Below, piece after piece: positions 16,884-26,475 of a DNA stretch of 64,000 nt. This DNA is from Cyanobium sp. E1_MAG_00006. Lineage in GTDB: Bacteria > Cyanobacteriota > Cyanobacteriia > PCC-6307 > Cyanobiaceae. The translations under genes were made by a program, and so were the position numbers. The notes under the pieces are model-generated. The model was not told the DNA's origin, did no database searches, and saw only the letters and a program-made list of their open reading frames with translations. Numbering within the stretch: the stretch's first letter is position 1; each line of letters opens with the position of its first letter. The DNA is taken from assembly GCA_027488975.1 (NCBI GenBank), contig JAIYAQ010000012.1:1-64000 (forward strand). The letters are read 5' to 3'.

Positions 16884-17816
16884 ATGTTCTTCAGCGTCGT
16901 CATCCCCACCTACAACCGGCTGCCGATCCTGCAGAAGTGTCTGCGGGCCCTCGAGCAGCAGCGGCTGGAGGCACCGATCAACGCCTATGAGGTGGTGCTG
17001 GTGGATGACGGCTCCACCGACGCCACGGTGAGCTGGCTGCAGGAGAACGCTGAAGCGTTTCCGCATGTGCGCCTGGTGCTGCAGGACCATGGCGGTCCGG
17101 CGGAGGGGCGCAACCGCGGAGTCGACCAGGCCCGCGGCGATGTGATCGTCTTCATCGACAGCGATCTGGTGGTGACGGATGGCTTTCTGCTGGCCCACGC
17201 CCGTCGTCTCGAGCAGAGCTGGCAGGAGCGCGGCGATCGCCTCTGCTTCACCTACGGCGCGGTGATCAACACCGCCAACTTCGACGATCCCACCAGCGAG
17301 CCCCACAAGCTGCGTGACATCTCCTGGGCCTATTTCGCCACCGGCAATGTGGCGATCGATCGGCAGGTGCTCGAGCGCAGCGGTCTGTTTGACACCCGCT
17401 TCCGGCTGTATGGCTGGGAGGATCTGGAGCTGGGCGAGCGCCTGCGCCGCATGGGCGTGGTGCTGGTGCGTTGTCCGGAGGCTGTGGGCTACCACTGGCA
17501 CCCCCCCCTGAGCCTGGACCAGGTGCCACGGCTGATCGCCGTGGAGGGCGAACGGGCCAAGATGGGCCTGGTGTTTTTCCGGAAGCACCCCACCCGCAGG
17601 GTGCGCTTCATCATCCAGTTCACCGTTCTGCATCGCCTGCTGTGGGAGCTGCTCACTTGCGGCGGTCTGCTGAATGAACGCAGCCTGCGCCCCTTGCTGG
17701 CCTGGCTGATCCGCAAGGGCAAGCCCGGTCTGGCCATGGAGCTGCTGCGTCTGCCGCTCAATCGCATCGGCGTGCGCGCTCTCTACGCCGAGGCCCGTGC
17801 CGAGGGGCTGGCCTGA
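16884..17816 (+). CDS. Family 2 glycosyltransferase
   Basis: A 310-residue GT-A enzyme of family 2. The N-terminus FSVVIPTYNR, the nucleotide-sugar site VVLVDDGSTD, the DxD-type motif VFIDSDLV (about residues 90-97) and the acceptor-side GWEDLELGERLRRMG (the ED motif) are all intact. There is no membrane segment except a weakly hydrophobic C-terminal stretch (VLHRLLWELLTCGGLL). The sugar donor and acceptor cannot be deduced, and no polysaccharide cluster surrounds it. It is preceded by a terminator and followed by the rpsB leader, so it appears to be transcribed alone. Confidence 0.87.
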   Translation: MFFSVVIPTYNRLPILQKCLRALEQQRLEAPINAYEVVLVDDGSTDATVSWLQENAEAFPHVRLVLQDHGGPAEGRNRGVDQARGDVIVFIDSDLVVTDGFLLAHARRLEQSWQERGDRLCFTYGAVINTANFDDPTSEPHKLRDISWAYFATGNVAIDRQVLERSGLFDTRFRLYGWEDLELGERLRRMGVVLVRCPEAVGYHWHPPLSLDQVPRLIAVEGERAKMGLVFFRKHPTRRVRFIIQFTVLHRLLWELLTCGGLLNERSLRPLLAWLIRKGKPGLAMELLRLPLNRIGVRALYAEARAEGLA

Positions 17817-18053
17817 ACACCGCTCCTGAGCTCCGGGCTGCTTCAGATCCGCCGTGGGCCAGCCGATTGCGGAGGTTCGCGGCCCGGCCGTTTGATAAGG
17901 TGCAAGGGTCCCAATCACACCGCACACCTGCACGTTTCGGGTGACGGCAGTCAGGCAGATGCACCGGACCTCGCTCCGGGCAAACGCTTTGGATTCATCC
18001 CGACTGCACTGTCCCTGGCAGGTGGAGGCAAACCCGAAACCCCACAACTCAAC

Positions 18054-18776
18054 ATGGCTGTTGTCACCCTCGCCGAAATGATGGAGGCGGGTGCCCACTT
18101 CGGGCACCAAACGCGCCGCTGGAATCCCAAGATGTCGCGTTACATCTATTGCGCGCGCAACGGGGTTCACATCATTGACCTCGTGCAGACCGCCGTCTGC
18201 ATGAACAACGCCTACAAGTGGACCCGCAGTGCTGCCCGCAGTGGCAAGCGTTTCCTCTTCGTCGGCACCAAGAAGCAGGCTTCCGAGGTCATCGCAATCG
18301 AGGCCACCCGCTGCGGTGCCGCCTATGTGAACCAGCGCTGGCTGGGCGGCATGCTCACCAACTGGACCACGATGCGCGCCCGCATCGACCGCCTCAAGGA
18401 CCTGGAGCGTATGGAGTCATCCGGCGCCATCGCCATGCGTCCGAAGAAGGAAGCGGCTGTGCTGCGCCGCGAGCTCGAGCGTCTGCAGAAATATCTGGGC
18501 GGCCTGAAGAACATGCGTCGCCTGCCCGACGTGGTGGTGCTGGTGGATCAGCGCCGGGAAACCAACGCCGTGCTCGAGGCCCGCAAGCTCGACATCCCCC
18601 TGGTGTCGATGCTGGACACCAACTGCGACCCTGATCTCTGCGACGTACCCATCCCCTGCAACGACGACGCTGTTCGTTCGGTGCAGCTGGTGCTCGGTCG
18701 CCTCGCCGATGCGATCAATGAGGGCCGCCATGGCGCCCAGGATCAGCGCGGCGGCTACGACGACGAAGAGGGCTGA
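18054..18776 (+). CDS. rpsB: 30S ribosomal protein S2
   Basis: S2 is a primary component of the small subunit. The 240-residue protein begins [25 protein letters not shown]-like and contains [32 protein letters not shown] and [12 protein letters not shown], all diagnostic. It is followed by tsf, the standard bacterial pair. The 237 bases upstream have no gene. A possible -10 (GATAAG near 17895) would give a leader of about 150 bases, which leaves room for S2 autoregulation, though I identified no defined motif. Confidence 0.97.
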   Translation: MAVVTLAEMMEAGAHFGHQTRRWNPKMSRYIYCARNGVHIIDLVQTAVCMNNAYKWTRSAARSGKRFLFVGTKKQASEVIAIEATRCGAAYVNQRWLGGMLTNWTTMRARIDRLKDLERMESSGAIAMRPKKEAAVLRRELERLQKYLGGLKNMRRLPDVVVLVDQRRETNAVLEARKLDIPLVSMLDTNCDPDLCDVPIPCNDDAVRSVQLVLGRLADAINEGRHGAQDQRGGYDDEEG

Positions 18777-18919
18777 GTCCCTCCCGTCGCGGCGACGCTC
18801 CTGCGTCAGCCCGAATACCCCAACCCCCGGACCGTTGGAGCTTCCCTGAGGGGGAGCTCCTGCGCGTTTGAGCCCGGCTTCCCCTCCCTTTCACACCTCC
18901 TCCACCCCCCCTTCTCCCC

Positions 18920-19576
18920 ATGGCTGAGATCTCCGCCAAGCTCGTCAAGGAACTGCGCGACATGACCGGCGCAGGCATGATGGATTGCAAGAAGGCCCTG
19001 TCCGAGACCAAGGGCGACAAGGACAAGGCCGTCGAGTGGCTGCGTCAGAAGGGCATCGCCTCCGCCGAGAAGAAGTCCGGCCGCACCGCGGCTGAAGGTG
19101 CCATCGGCAGCTACATCCACACCGGTGCCCGCGTGGGTGTGCTGGTGGAGGTCAACTGCGAAACCGACTTCGTGGCCCGCGGTGAGATCTTCCAGGAGCT
19201 GATCCGCAACGTGGCCATGCAGATCGCCGCCTGCCCCAGCGTCGACTACGTCAAGGTGGACGACATCCCCGCCGACGTGGCGGAGCGCGAGAAGCAGATC
19301 GAGATGGGGCGCGATGACCTAGCCGGCAAGAAGGAAGAGATGAAGGAGAAGATCGTCGCCGGCCGCATCGGCAAGCGTCTCAAGGAGATGGCGCTCATGG
19401 ATCAGGCTTACATCAAGGACAGCGGCGTGACCGTGGAGGAGATGGTGAAGCAGGTTGCCGGCAAGGTTGGCGAGAACATCCAGGTGCGCCGTTTCGTGCG
19501 CTTCAACCTTGGCGAAGGCATCGAGGTCGACAAGCTGGACTTCGCCGCCGAAGTTGCCGCTATGCAGGCCGCCTGA
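18920..19576 (+). CDS. tsf: Translation elongation factor Ts
   Basis: EF-Ts is the nucleotide-exchange factor of EF-Tu. The 218-residue protein has the UBA-like N-terminus [31 protein letters not shown] in the core domain and the C-terminal [14 protein letters not shown]. The short cyanobacterial form, with a compact dimerisation domain, explains the length. It lies 143 bases after rpsB with no obvious terminator between, so co-transcription is likely. Confidence 0.97.
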   Translation: MAEISAKLVKELRDMTGAGMMDCKKALSETKGDKDKAVEWLRQKGIASAEKKSGRTAAEGAIGSYIHTGARVGVLVEVNCETDFVARGEIFQELIRNVAMQIAACPSVDYVKVDDIPADVAEREKQIEMGRDDLAGKKEEMKEKIVAGRIGKRLKEMALMDQAYIKDSGVTVEEMVKQVAGKVGENIQVRRFVRFNLGEGIEVDKLDFAAEVAAMQAA

Positions 19577-19601
19577 TCCCGGTTGTCTGCGGGGTTCCCC
19601 C

Positions 19602-20912
19602 TTGCATCCCAACGCCCAGCCCCTTGAAGAGGCGCAGCGCCAGCTTCAGTTGCTGCTTCAGCAGCAGGACGAGCTGGCACCCGGCCTCTATCGCGACCTC
19701 GCCCTTTACCTCCAGGTGCTGCGCGAAGGCCTGCTGCCCTCTGTGCAGCAGGCCTGTTTTCATCTGGCGACGCAGGTCGTTCCTGAGCGCTATGGCCAGT
19801 TGCCTGAAGAACGGCGCCTCCTCTTTCAGCAGCGTCTCGCCACCCTGGTGCAGCGCTGCAATGCCCTGCTCACGGTTGAACAGTTGATGGGGCTGGCGGC
19901 TCAGCAGCAGCGCCGTGATCATCGCCATCGCAGCATGCGCCGCCAGCGCCTGCTCGATGCCTTCCTGGAGGGTGCGGAAGCACAGGTCGACGACGTTGAT
20001 CCGGATCCGCAGGCGGCCGCCGCTCCATCCCCACCGTCAGCCACACGACGGCCACCATCCCAGAACCCGGATGCGCCAGGTTCGATTCACCTCGGACTTG
20101 ATCTGCCCCTGAGTGCGGATCTGTTTGACCGTGGCATCGCAGGCCTGCCCGGTGCAGCCGAACCGCCTGAGCTGTTTGAGCCTCCGGCCTTGGAGCCATC
20201 CGAGGCCGGGGAGCGCGCTGAGGAGTCCGCTGATGAGGATGACGACGTCCCGCCCGGGCGCAGCGAGCTGAAGATGCTGCAGTCGTTGTTCCAGATGGCA
20301 GCGGAAGAGCTTGGCCACGAGGGACTGCTGCCCCAGGACCAGGTCGCCCCTGGCGCTGCCGCAGCAGAGCCCGCAGACGGCCGCATCAACCTCGCCATGC
20401 CCGCAGCGCTCGAGCCGGACTCGCCTCTCGATCCGGATCTCACCGGTAGTGGTCTGCCCCGTGATCCACTGCGTCAGGTCAGCTGGTGGCGACACTTCGA
20501 CCGTGCTCTCAGCCGACGGCTGCGCAATCTCTCCCACGCCCTGAACGTCGAGATGATGCGGCTGGGCCTCGCCCAGGGACTGTTACCGCTCAACCTGCTG
20601 GATGCGGTGCTGGAGGGTCAGGTTGAGGCCCTGCCGGCCCCGGTCAATCTGCTGCGCCTGCCGTTGCCGCTGCCGAGTGGCCACGGAGGCCCCACCGAGG
20701 TTCTTGCCCTCTTGCTGCGCCCGGGTGATCTCGAGTTCGATCAGCCGCGTCTGCGCACCTGCCGCCAGCGCCTCGAGCAGCGGCGGCGTGCATTGCGCAC
20801 AATGGCCAAGCGCTACCGCATCTGGCAGCGCCGGGTCACGGCCCTGGAGGCAGAGCAGCAGTGGTTTCAGGACAGTGCCCAGCTCCAGAGCCGGCCGCTG
20901 CCACCCAGCTAG
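19602..20912 (+). CDS. Conserved-looking protein of unknown function between tsf and recG
   Basis: A 436-residue soluble protein without a recognised domain. Residues 1-135 are helical and Gln/Leu/Arg-rich (QRQLQLLLQQQDELAPGLYR). Residues about 140-270 form a Pro/Glu/Asp-rich, probably disordered linker (EESADEDDDVPPGRSE). The C-terminal 150 residues are again ordered and basic, with SWWRHFDRALSRRLRNLSHA, PSGHGGPTEVLALLLRPGDLEF and a helical RQRLEQRRRALRTMAKRYR. It starts with TTG at 19602, 25 bases after tsf, and overlaps the recG start by 52 bases. Its position suggests co-expression with translation or repair genes; function unknown. Confidence 0.75.
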   Translation: MHPNAQPLEEAQRQLQLLLQQQDELAPGLYRDLALYLQVLREGLLPSVQQACFHLATQVVPERYGQLPEERRLLFQQRLATLVQRCNALLTVEQLMGLAAQQQRRDHRHRSMRRQRLLDAFLEGAEAQVDDVDPDPQAAAAPSPPSATRRPPSQNPDAPGSIHLGLDLPLSADLFDRGIAGLPGAAEPPELFEPPALEPSEAGERAEESADEDDDVPPGRSELKMLQSLFQMAAEELGHEGLLPQDQVAPGAAAAEPADGRINLAMPAALEPDSPLDPDLTGSGLPRDPLRQVSWWRHFDRALSRRLRNLSHALNVEMMRLGLAQGLLPLNLLDAVLEGQVEALPAPVNLLRLPLPLPSGHGGPTEVLALLLRPGDLEFDQPRLRTCRQRLEQRRRALRTMAKRYRIWQRRVTALEAEQQWFQDSAQLQSRPLPPS

Positions 20913-23383
20913 GGCTGGAGGGATGGCTGCGTCCGCTGCAGCAGGCCCTGCAGCTTGAGGCGGATCGCGGCTTCGCTGATCTCATGGGTCGCCGCGAGAC
21001 CTTCAGCGCTTTCCTCGCCCGCGAGCTGTCCTCTCCCCCTTTCCAACTGCCGGTTCAGCAGCAGCAGGCGCTGGCGGAACTGAGCCAGGCCTATGTCAGC
21101 TATGCCGATCTCAGCCTGGCCCGGCGTCAGAGCCTGATCCGCCGCAGCCGCCAGACCCTGCATCAGCTGCAGTGCGCGCACCGACCAGCCTCACCGGTTG
21201 CACCGCCCCGGCTTCGCCTGCTGCCCGATGCAGCGGCCCCTTCTGGTGCCGGGAGCACGCAGTCGCCCCCTCAGTCCATCCGTCCCGACACCCCCCTGGG
21301 GGAGGTGCGTGGCATCGGGCCCAAGGCTGCCATGCGTCTCGCGGCTCTGGATTTGTGGCTGGCGGAGGACCTTGTCCGCCACTACCCGCGTGACTATCTC
21401 GACTACGCCAATCTGGTGCGCATCGGTGCCCTGAAGCCCGGCACCACGGCCACGATCGTGGCAACGGTGCGCCGCAGCCACAGCTTCACGAGCCCGCGCA
21501 ATCCGAACCTCTCGATTCTTGAGCTGCAGCTCTCGGATGTCACCGGCAGGCTGCGGGTGTCGAAGTTCTTCGCCGGCAAACGGTTCAGCTCCCCCGGCTG
21601 GCTGAAGGCCCAGCAGCGGCAGTACCCAGCCGGGGCCACGGTGGCGGTGAGTGGGCTGGTCAAGCAGACCCCCTACGGCCCGGTGTTCCAGGACCCTCTG
21701 ATGGAGGTGCTGAGCAGTCCCAGTGCCCAGATCCAGAGCGAGCAGATCGGTCGCCTGCTGCCGGTCTACGGCCTCACGGAGGGCCTGAGCGCCGATCGCC
21801 TGCGCAGCCTGCTCAGGCCCTTGCTGGAGGCGGCCCGCGGCTGGTGCGATCATTTGCCGGCAGCACTGCTGCAACGGGAGGGATTGCCGGCTCTGGGGGA
21901 AGCCCTCTGGCAGATCCATCGGCCCAGTGATCGGGACAGCCTGGCGCTCGCCCGTCGCCGGCTCGTGTTCGATGAGTTTCTGTTGCTGCAGCTGGGTCTG
22001 TTGCAGCGACGACGCGAGCTCACCAACCGCCCCGCTCCACCGCTCCACGGTGGCGCCAGCAGCAGCCGCGTCAGCGCCTTCCTTGCCCTGCTGCCGTTCC
22101 GGCTCACGGCAGCCCAGCGTCGGGTGCTGGCGGAGATCAACGATGACCTGGTCCGCGATCAGCCCATGGCCCGGCTGGTGCAGGGGGATGTGGGCAGCGG
22201 GAAGACCGTTGTTGCCATCGCCTCTCTGCTCACCGCCATTGATGCCGGCTGTCAGGGCGCCCTGATGGCTCCCACGGAGGTGCTGGCGGAACAGCACTAC
22301 CGCAAGCTCTGCGAGTGGCTGCCGCAGCTGCATGTGAGTTGCGCTCTGCTCACGGGCTCCACTCCCATGCGGCGCCGGCGCGAGCTGCTCACGGATCTCG
22401 CCAATGGCAATCTGCAGATGCTGGTGGGCACCCATGCCCTGTTGGAAGACCCGGTGCAGTTCAACCGTCTCGGCCTGGTGGTGGTCGACGAGCAGCATCG
22501 CTTCGGGGTGCACCAGCGCAACCGTCTGCTCGATAAGGGCCTGCAGCCCCATCTGCTGACGATGACGGCCACGCCCATCCCGCGCACGCTGGCGCTCTCA
22601 CTGCACGGCGACCTGGAGGTGAGTCAGATCGATGAATTGCCGCCGGGCCGCACCCCCATCCGCACCCAGCTGGTGGGGGCGGGTGATCGGGAGCAGGCCT
22701 ACGAGCTGATCCGTGAGCAGGTCGGCCTCGGCCAACGGGCCTACGTGGTGCTGCCGCTGGTGGAGGAGAGCGACAAGCTCGATCTGCGCTCAGCGGTGGA
22801 TGTGCACCACCAGCTGAGCCAGGAGGTGTTCCCTCAGCTGGTGGTGGGCCTGCTGCACGGCCGCATGGCCAGTGCCGACAAGCAGGCCGCCATCAACGCC
22901 TTTGCCACTGGTGCCTGCCAGGTGCTGGTCAGCACTACGGTGGTGGAGGTGGGGGTGGATGTGCCCGAGGCCAGCGTGATGGTGATCGAGCATGCCGATC
23001 GCTTTGGCCTGGCGCAGCTGCATCAGCTGCGTGGCCGTGTCGGCCGTGGTGCTGCCGCCTCCCACTGCCTCCTGGTCAACGACAGCCGTAATGCCCTGGC
23101 CCGTCAGCGCCTGGAGGTGTTGGTGCATTCCACCGACGGCTTCGAGATCGCCGAGATGGATCTGCGCCTGAGGGGGCCCGGTCAGGTCCTGGGGACCCGC
23201 CAGAGCGGCCTGCCCGATCTCGCCCTGGCCAGTCTCAGCGAGGACGGTGAGGTGCTGGAGCAGGCGCGCCGCGTCGCTCGCGAGATTCTCGAGCAGGATC
23301 CGGAGTTGCAGCGACATACCGCCCTGGCCGCCGTGCTCACCAAACAGCGCCATCGACTGGCCCAGGGCGCTCGCCTGAACTGA
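20861..23383 (+). CDS. recG: ATP-dependent DNA helicase RecG
   Basis: RecG regresses stalled replication forks and processes Holliday junctions and R-loops. The 840-residue protein has a cyanobacterial N-terminal extension of about 140 residues, then the wedge/OB domain (TTATIVATVRRS), helicase motif I GDVGSGKTVVA (Lys448), the DEQH box at 543-546, MTATPIPRTLALS and the C-terminal VVEVGVDVPEAS plus QLRGRVGRG. GTG 20861 is the only standard start before the conserved extension and makes it overlap the upstream unknown gene by 52 bases. A non-standard start slightly downstream cannot be excluded. Confidence 0.95.
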   Translation: MVSGQCPAPEPAAATQLGLEGWLRPLQQALQLEADRGFADLMGRRETFSAFLARELSSPPFQLPVQQQQALAELSQAYVSYADLSLARRQSLIRRSRQTLHQLQCAHRPASPVAPPRLRLLPDAAAPSGAGSTQSPPQSIRPDTPLGEVRGIGPKAAMRLAALDLWLAEDLVRHYPRDYLDYANLVRIGALKPGTTATIVATVRRSHSFTSPRNPNLSILELQLSDVTGRLRVSKFFAGKRFSSPGWLKAQQRQYPAGATVAVSGLVKQTPYGPVFQDPLMEVLSSPSAQIQSEQIGRLLPVYGLTEGLSADRLRSLLRPLLEAARGWCDHLPAALLQREGLPALGEALWQIHRPSDRDSLALARRRLVFDEFLLLQLGLLQRRRELTNRPAPPLHGGASSSRVSAFLALLPFRLTAAQRRVLAEINDDLVRDQPMARLVQGDVGSGKTVVAIASLLTAIDAGCQGALMAPTEVLAEQHYRKLCEWLPQLHVSCALLTGSTPMRRRRELLTDLANGNLQMLVGTHALLEDPVQFNRLGLVVVDEQHRFGVHQRNRLLDKGLQPHLLTMTATPIPRTLALSLHGDLEVSQIDELPPGRTPIRTQLVGAGDREQAYELIREQVGLGQRAYVVLPLVEESDKLDLRSAVDVHHQLSQEVFPQLVVGLLHGRMASADKQAAINAFATGACQVLVSTTVVEVGVDVPEASVMVIEHADRFGLAQLHQLRGRVGRGAAASHCLLVNDSRNALARQRLEVLVHSTDGFEIAEMDLRLRGPGQVLGTRQSGLPDLALASLSEDGEVLEQARRVAREILEQDPELQRHTALAAVLTKQRHRLAQGARLN

Positions 23384-23409
23384 CCCCTCGCCGCCCGTCG
23401 TCTGATTCC

Positions 23410-24135
23410 ATGGCCTTGCGCAGCTGGAGCTCCATCCCGATCTTCGAGAACGGCGATCCGTTGCTTCCCCTGCCGGCGGAGCTGTTGTGCCTGGAACCAC
23501 ACCCCTATGTCGCCGTCGGAGCTCCCTACGGCTCCTGTGGCTCGCCGTTCCGATTGCGCGGCGCTGTGATCACACGGCTGCTACAGGCTCAGAGCCATCT
23601 GGAGGCCAGCAGTCCCGGCTGGCGGCTGGCGATCTTCGACGCCTGGCGTCCGCTGGAGGTTCAGCGCTTCATGGTGCAGCACGCCATTGCGGAGGAGTGC
23701 ACCAGCCGCGGTATCGATCCTGAGCAGCACACCCCAGAGCGCGACGCGGTGGTTGCCGAGGTCGGGCGCTTCTGGGCACCACCCAGTGCGGATCCCGCCA
23801 CGCCACCACCCCACAGCACCGGGGCTGCCGTTGATCTCACCCTGGTCGATGGCCACGGCCATGCGGTGGCCATGGGCTCGCCGATCGATGCCATCGGTGC
23901 CGTCTCCGAGCCTGATCACTTCCTGCGGCTGGCCGAGAGCCTGCCGGATGGTGATGCCCGGCGGGACGAGGCGCTCAGCTGGCATCGCCATCGCGCCCTG
24001 CTGGCCGAGGTGATGGCCGATGCCGGCTTCATCCGGCACCCCAACGAGTGGTGGCACTTCAGCTGGGGCGATCAGCTCTGGGCCTGGCGGAGCGAGGTGG
24101 GCCAGGCCTGCTACGGCCGTTGGCTGGGCGCCTGA
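23410..24135 (+). CDS. ddpX: D-alanyl-D-alanine dipeptidase (VanX/DdpX-type, M15D)
   Basis: Zinc peptidase that hydrolyses D-Ala-D-Ala, probably recycling or trimming cell-wall precursor. The 241-residue protein shows IFDAWRPLEVQ, then the zinc motif PHSTGAAVDL (His135, Asp142) and the catalytic NEWWHFSWG (Glu213, His216), as in VanX and DdpX. There is no signal peptide, so it acts in the cytoplasm. No vanHA or vanRS genes are nearby, which makes glycopeptide resistance unlikely. It follows recG by 26 bases and converges on the next gene with a 25-base overlap. Confidence 0.9.
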   Translation: MALRSWSSIPIFENGDPLLPLPAELLCLEPHPYVAVGAPYGSCGSPFRLRGAVITRLLQAQSHLEASSPGWRLAIFDAWRPLEVQRFMVQHAIAEECTSRGIDPEQHTPERDAVVAEVGRFWAPPSADPATPPPHSTGAAVDLTLVDGHGHAVAMGSPIDAIGAVSEPDHFLRLAESLPDGDARRDEALSWHRHRALLAEVMADAGFIRHPNEWWHFSWGDQLWAWRSEVGQACYGRWLGA

Positions 24136-24542
24136 GGCTCTGCCGTGGATCCTGCCGGGGTCTGTCCCGCGGGGGTGGCCGGCGCTGGTGATCCAGTCTC
24201 CAGCCCCATCTGGATCGCCAGTTGCCGGGCATCACCACGACTGAGTAGCCCTCGCTGGATGCAGCGATTGAGGGTCACGATCGCCATGTCGCGCTGCACC
24301 AGCCTCAGCCGTTCAATCACTGCCGCAGGCTGGTCGGTGTAGGACTGCAGCTGTTGGTTCCAGGCCCGCAGCAGGTTCTCGCTCGTGCAGGTTTTCACGT
24401 CGGGATCATGGCGTTCCACCGGTGAGGCCGGCGGTGGTGGCATGCGGTTGGTGTCCACCGCTCTGGCGGACAACGGGCCGAGGATGCTGCCCGCGATGAC
24501 GAGCAGCAACGCGCTCAGCCTGGCGGCCGGCAGTGGGGTCAT
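24111..24542 (-). CDS. Small exported protein of unknown function
   Basis: A 143-residue protein with a clear signal peptide (LSALLLVIAGSILGPLSARA, cleaved near residue 27). A compact helical region of about 75 residues with two cysteines follows (DVKTCTSENLL and LNRCIQRGLL), and then a Pro/Ala/Thr-rich tail. The two cysteines could form a disulfide in the periplasm or thylakoid lumen. ATG 24542 overlaps the sir stop as TGATG, so it is co-translated with sulfite reductase. I recognise no family. A TTG one codon upstream is an alternative start. Confidence 0.75.
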   Translation of the reverse strand: MTPLPAARLSALLLVIAGSILGPLSARAVDTNRMPPPPASPVERHDPDVKTCTSENLLRAWNQQLQSYTDQPAAVIERLRLVQRDMAIVTLNRCIQRGLLSRGDARQLAIQMGLETGSPAPATPAGQTPAGSTAEPQAPSQRP

Positions 24543-26425
24543 CAACCGGCTCCCAGCAGCTCCTTCACCTGGTCGTGCCCGAGCTTCGCCACGTAATCGC
24601 CGAAGCTGCGGCGACCACCGGCCGCCTTCCAGCCCAGCAGCAGCGGTTCGATCGTGCTCTCCAGGTCATCGAGCGGCATGCGCTCGAGATAGGGCTCAGC
24701 CAGTCGGCTCAGGTTCGGCGTTCCCCCAAGCCAGAGCTGGTACTGGTTGACGCCGTCGCCCACCAGCCCCAGCTCCGCCATGTAGGGACGAGCGCAGCCA
24801 TTGGGGCAGCCGGTCATGCGCACGAGGATCGACTTCTCGATCTCCAGGCGATCCAGCTGGGCTTCGAGTCGCTCCAGCACGTCCGGCAGGGTGCGCTCGG
24901 CTTCGGTGACGGCCAACCCGCACAGGGGCAGGGCCGGGCAGGCCAGCGCGTGGCGCTGCAGCCGCGGCGGGGTATCCGGATCGGTGAGGCCCAGCTCTGC
25001 CAGGGCCTCGCGCACGCAGGCGCGCTGGGCGGTGCCGATGTTGCAGAGCAGCAGGTCCTGGTTCGGGGTGAGACGCACCTCTAGCTGGTAGGTCTGCACC
25101 AGCTGTCGCAGACCCGTCTTCAGCTCTCCGGCGATACGGCCGCAGAGGAGGGGAAGGCCCACGAACCACTTGCCGGCCTCCTGACGATGCCAGCCGAGGT
25201 AGTCCTCCAGCTTTGTCTTCGGCTCCAGCCGCAGCCCTTTGATCGGATGGGGGAAGTACTTCGCCTTGAGTTCCTGCCGGAACCAGGCGATGCCCTGGTC
25301 GTGGATCAGGTATTTCATCCGCGCATGGCGGCGTGTCTGGCGGTCGCCGTAGTCGCGCTGGAGCGCGACGATCGCCTGAACCAGATCAAGCACATGCTCC
25401 GCTGCCACGTAGCCGAGCGGATCGGCGGTGCGGGCGAAGGTCTCCTCCTTGTTGTGGGTGCGGCCCATGCCTCCGCCTACGTAGACGTTGCAGCCCTTGA
25501 GGGCTCCGCCGGCATCGGCGAAGGCCACCAGGCCGATGTCCTGGGTCAGCAGATCCACGGAGTTGTCACCGGGAACGGTGACCGCGCACTTGAACTTGCG
25601 CGGCATGTAGGTGGAGCCGTACAGGGGCTCCTGGCTGTCGCCGCTGAACAGGCCGCCCTCGCTCTGGCGTTGGCGCACCTTCTTCACCGGCGTGCTCGGT
25701 TTGATGCGGTAGGCCAGATCTCCGTCGACCCAGAGATCGAGATAGGAGCCCTCGGCGGCGTGGGGGGTTAGCAGATCGGCAATGTCGTTCGCCAGCTGAC
25801 GCGCCGCCGGGTAGGCACCCTTCTCAAACGGCGCCGCCGGTGCCATCACGTTGCGGTTGATGTCGCCGCAGGCGGCCAGGGTGGAGCCCATGCCGCGCAC
25901 GATCGTGCCGATCACCTCGCGCAGGTGCTGCTTACGCACGCCATGCAACTGGAAGGCCTGGCGGGTGGTGGCACGCATGGTGCCGTTGCCCAGTCGGTCG
26001 GCCAGTTCATCCAGGGCCAGGTAAAGGGATGCGGGCACACGTCCGCCCGGGCTGCGCAGGCGCAGCATCATCTGCCAGTCCTTGTCCTGCCCCTTTTGGC
26101 GGTTCTCGCGGTTGTCCTGCTGGTAACTGCCGTGGAACTTCAGCAGCTGAACAGCACCGTCGGTGAAGTGGTTGGCATCGTTGGCCAGCTCCTCGGCGAG
26201 GGGATCGTGCAGGTAGGCGCTGTCCGCCTTGAGTTGCTCGAACTTGCTGCGTTCGGCACCGTTGGCGATACAGGGAGACAACGGCTTCGCCCAGGCTCCG
26301 TCGGCCGTCTGCGGGGGGGATCCGCTGCCGGTGCTCGCGCTTTTCCCTGCCCTCACGGTCACACGCTCGTCCTGGTGCTGGATTGACCGTAGCGAAACGG
26401 CTGCAGTGCTTTCGGCGCAGCTCAT
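24542..26425 (-). CDS. sir: Ferredoxin-dependent sulfite reductase
   Basis: Reduces sulfite to sulfide for cysteine synthesis with electrons from ferredoxin, using a coupled siroheme-[4Fe-4S] centre. The 627-residue protein carries ATTRQAFQLHGV and GDINRNVMAP (siroheme and substrate region). The cluster cysteines are CPALPLC (Cys496, Cys502) and GCPNGC (Cys540, Cys544). The start is uncertain: ATG 26425 leaves a leader of only about ten bases after a TATTGA -10-like box at 26447-26442, whereas GTG 26362 or 26356 would give a normal leader and remove a poorly conserved tail. It is divergent from glyS across about 50 bases. Confidence 0.95.
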   Translation of the reverse strand: MSCAESTAAVSLRSIQHQDERVTVRAGKSASTGSGSPPQTADGAWAKPLSPCIANGAERSKFEQLKADSAYLHDPLAEELANDANHFTDGAVQLLKFHGSYQQDNRENRQKGQDKDWQMMLRLRSPGGRVPASLYLALDELADRLGNGTMRATTRQAFQLHGVRKQHLREVIGTIVRGMGSTLAACGDINRNVMAPAAPFEKGAYPAARQLANDIADLLTPHAAEGSYLDLWVDGDLAYRIKPSTPVKKVRQRQSEGGLFSGDSQEPLYGSTYMPRKFKCAVTVPGDNSVDLLTQDIGLVAFADAGGALKGCNVYVGGGMGRTHNKEETFARTADPLGYVAAEHVLDLVQAIVALQRDYGDRQTRRHARMKYLIHDQGIAWFRQELKAKYFPHPIKGLRLEPKTKLEDYLGWHRQEAGKWFVGLPLLCGRIAGELKTGLRQLVQTYQLEVRLTPNQDLLLCNIGTAQRACVREALAELGLTDPDTPPRLQRHALACPALPLCGLAVTEAERTLPDVLERLEAQLDRLEIEKSILVRMTGCPNGCARPYMAELGLVGDGVNQYQLWLGGTPNLSRLAEPYLERMPLDDLESTIEPLLLGWKAAGGRRSFGDYVAKLGHDQVKELLGAG

Positions 26426-26445
26426 TTGGCGGGTGACCTTTTCAA

Positions 26446-26451
26446 TACAGT
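26446..26451 (+). promoter_or_regulatory. Putative -10 box of glyS
   Basis: TACAGT, inside the string ATACAGTGA, lies 25-30 bases upstream of the glyS start. The same nine-base string forms the proposed glpX promoter at 41733-41741. It overlaps the -10-like box proposed for divergent sir. Confidence 0.4.
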
Positions 26452-26475
26452 GATTGGCTGCCGAGGCCTGTGGGC

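Noticed and set aside
23410-24135. Vancomycin-resistance locus
   Set aside because: The VanX-like enzyme has no vanH, vanA or regulators nearby, and Gram-negative-type cyanobacteria are not exposed to glycopeptides in this way. Recycling is the simpler role.
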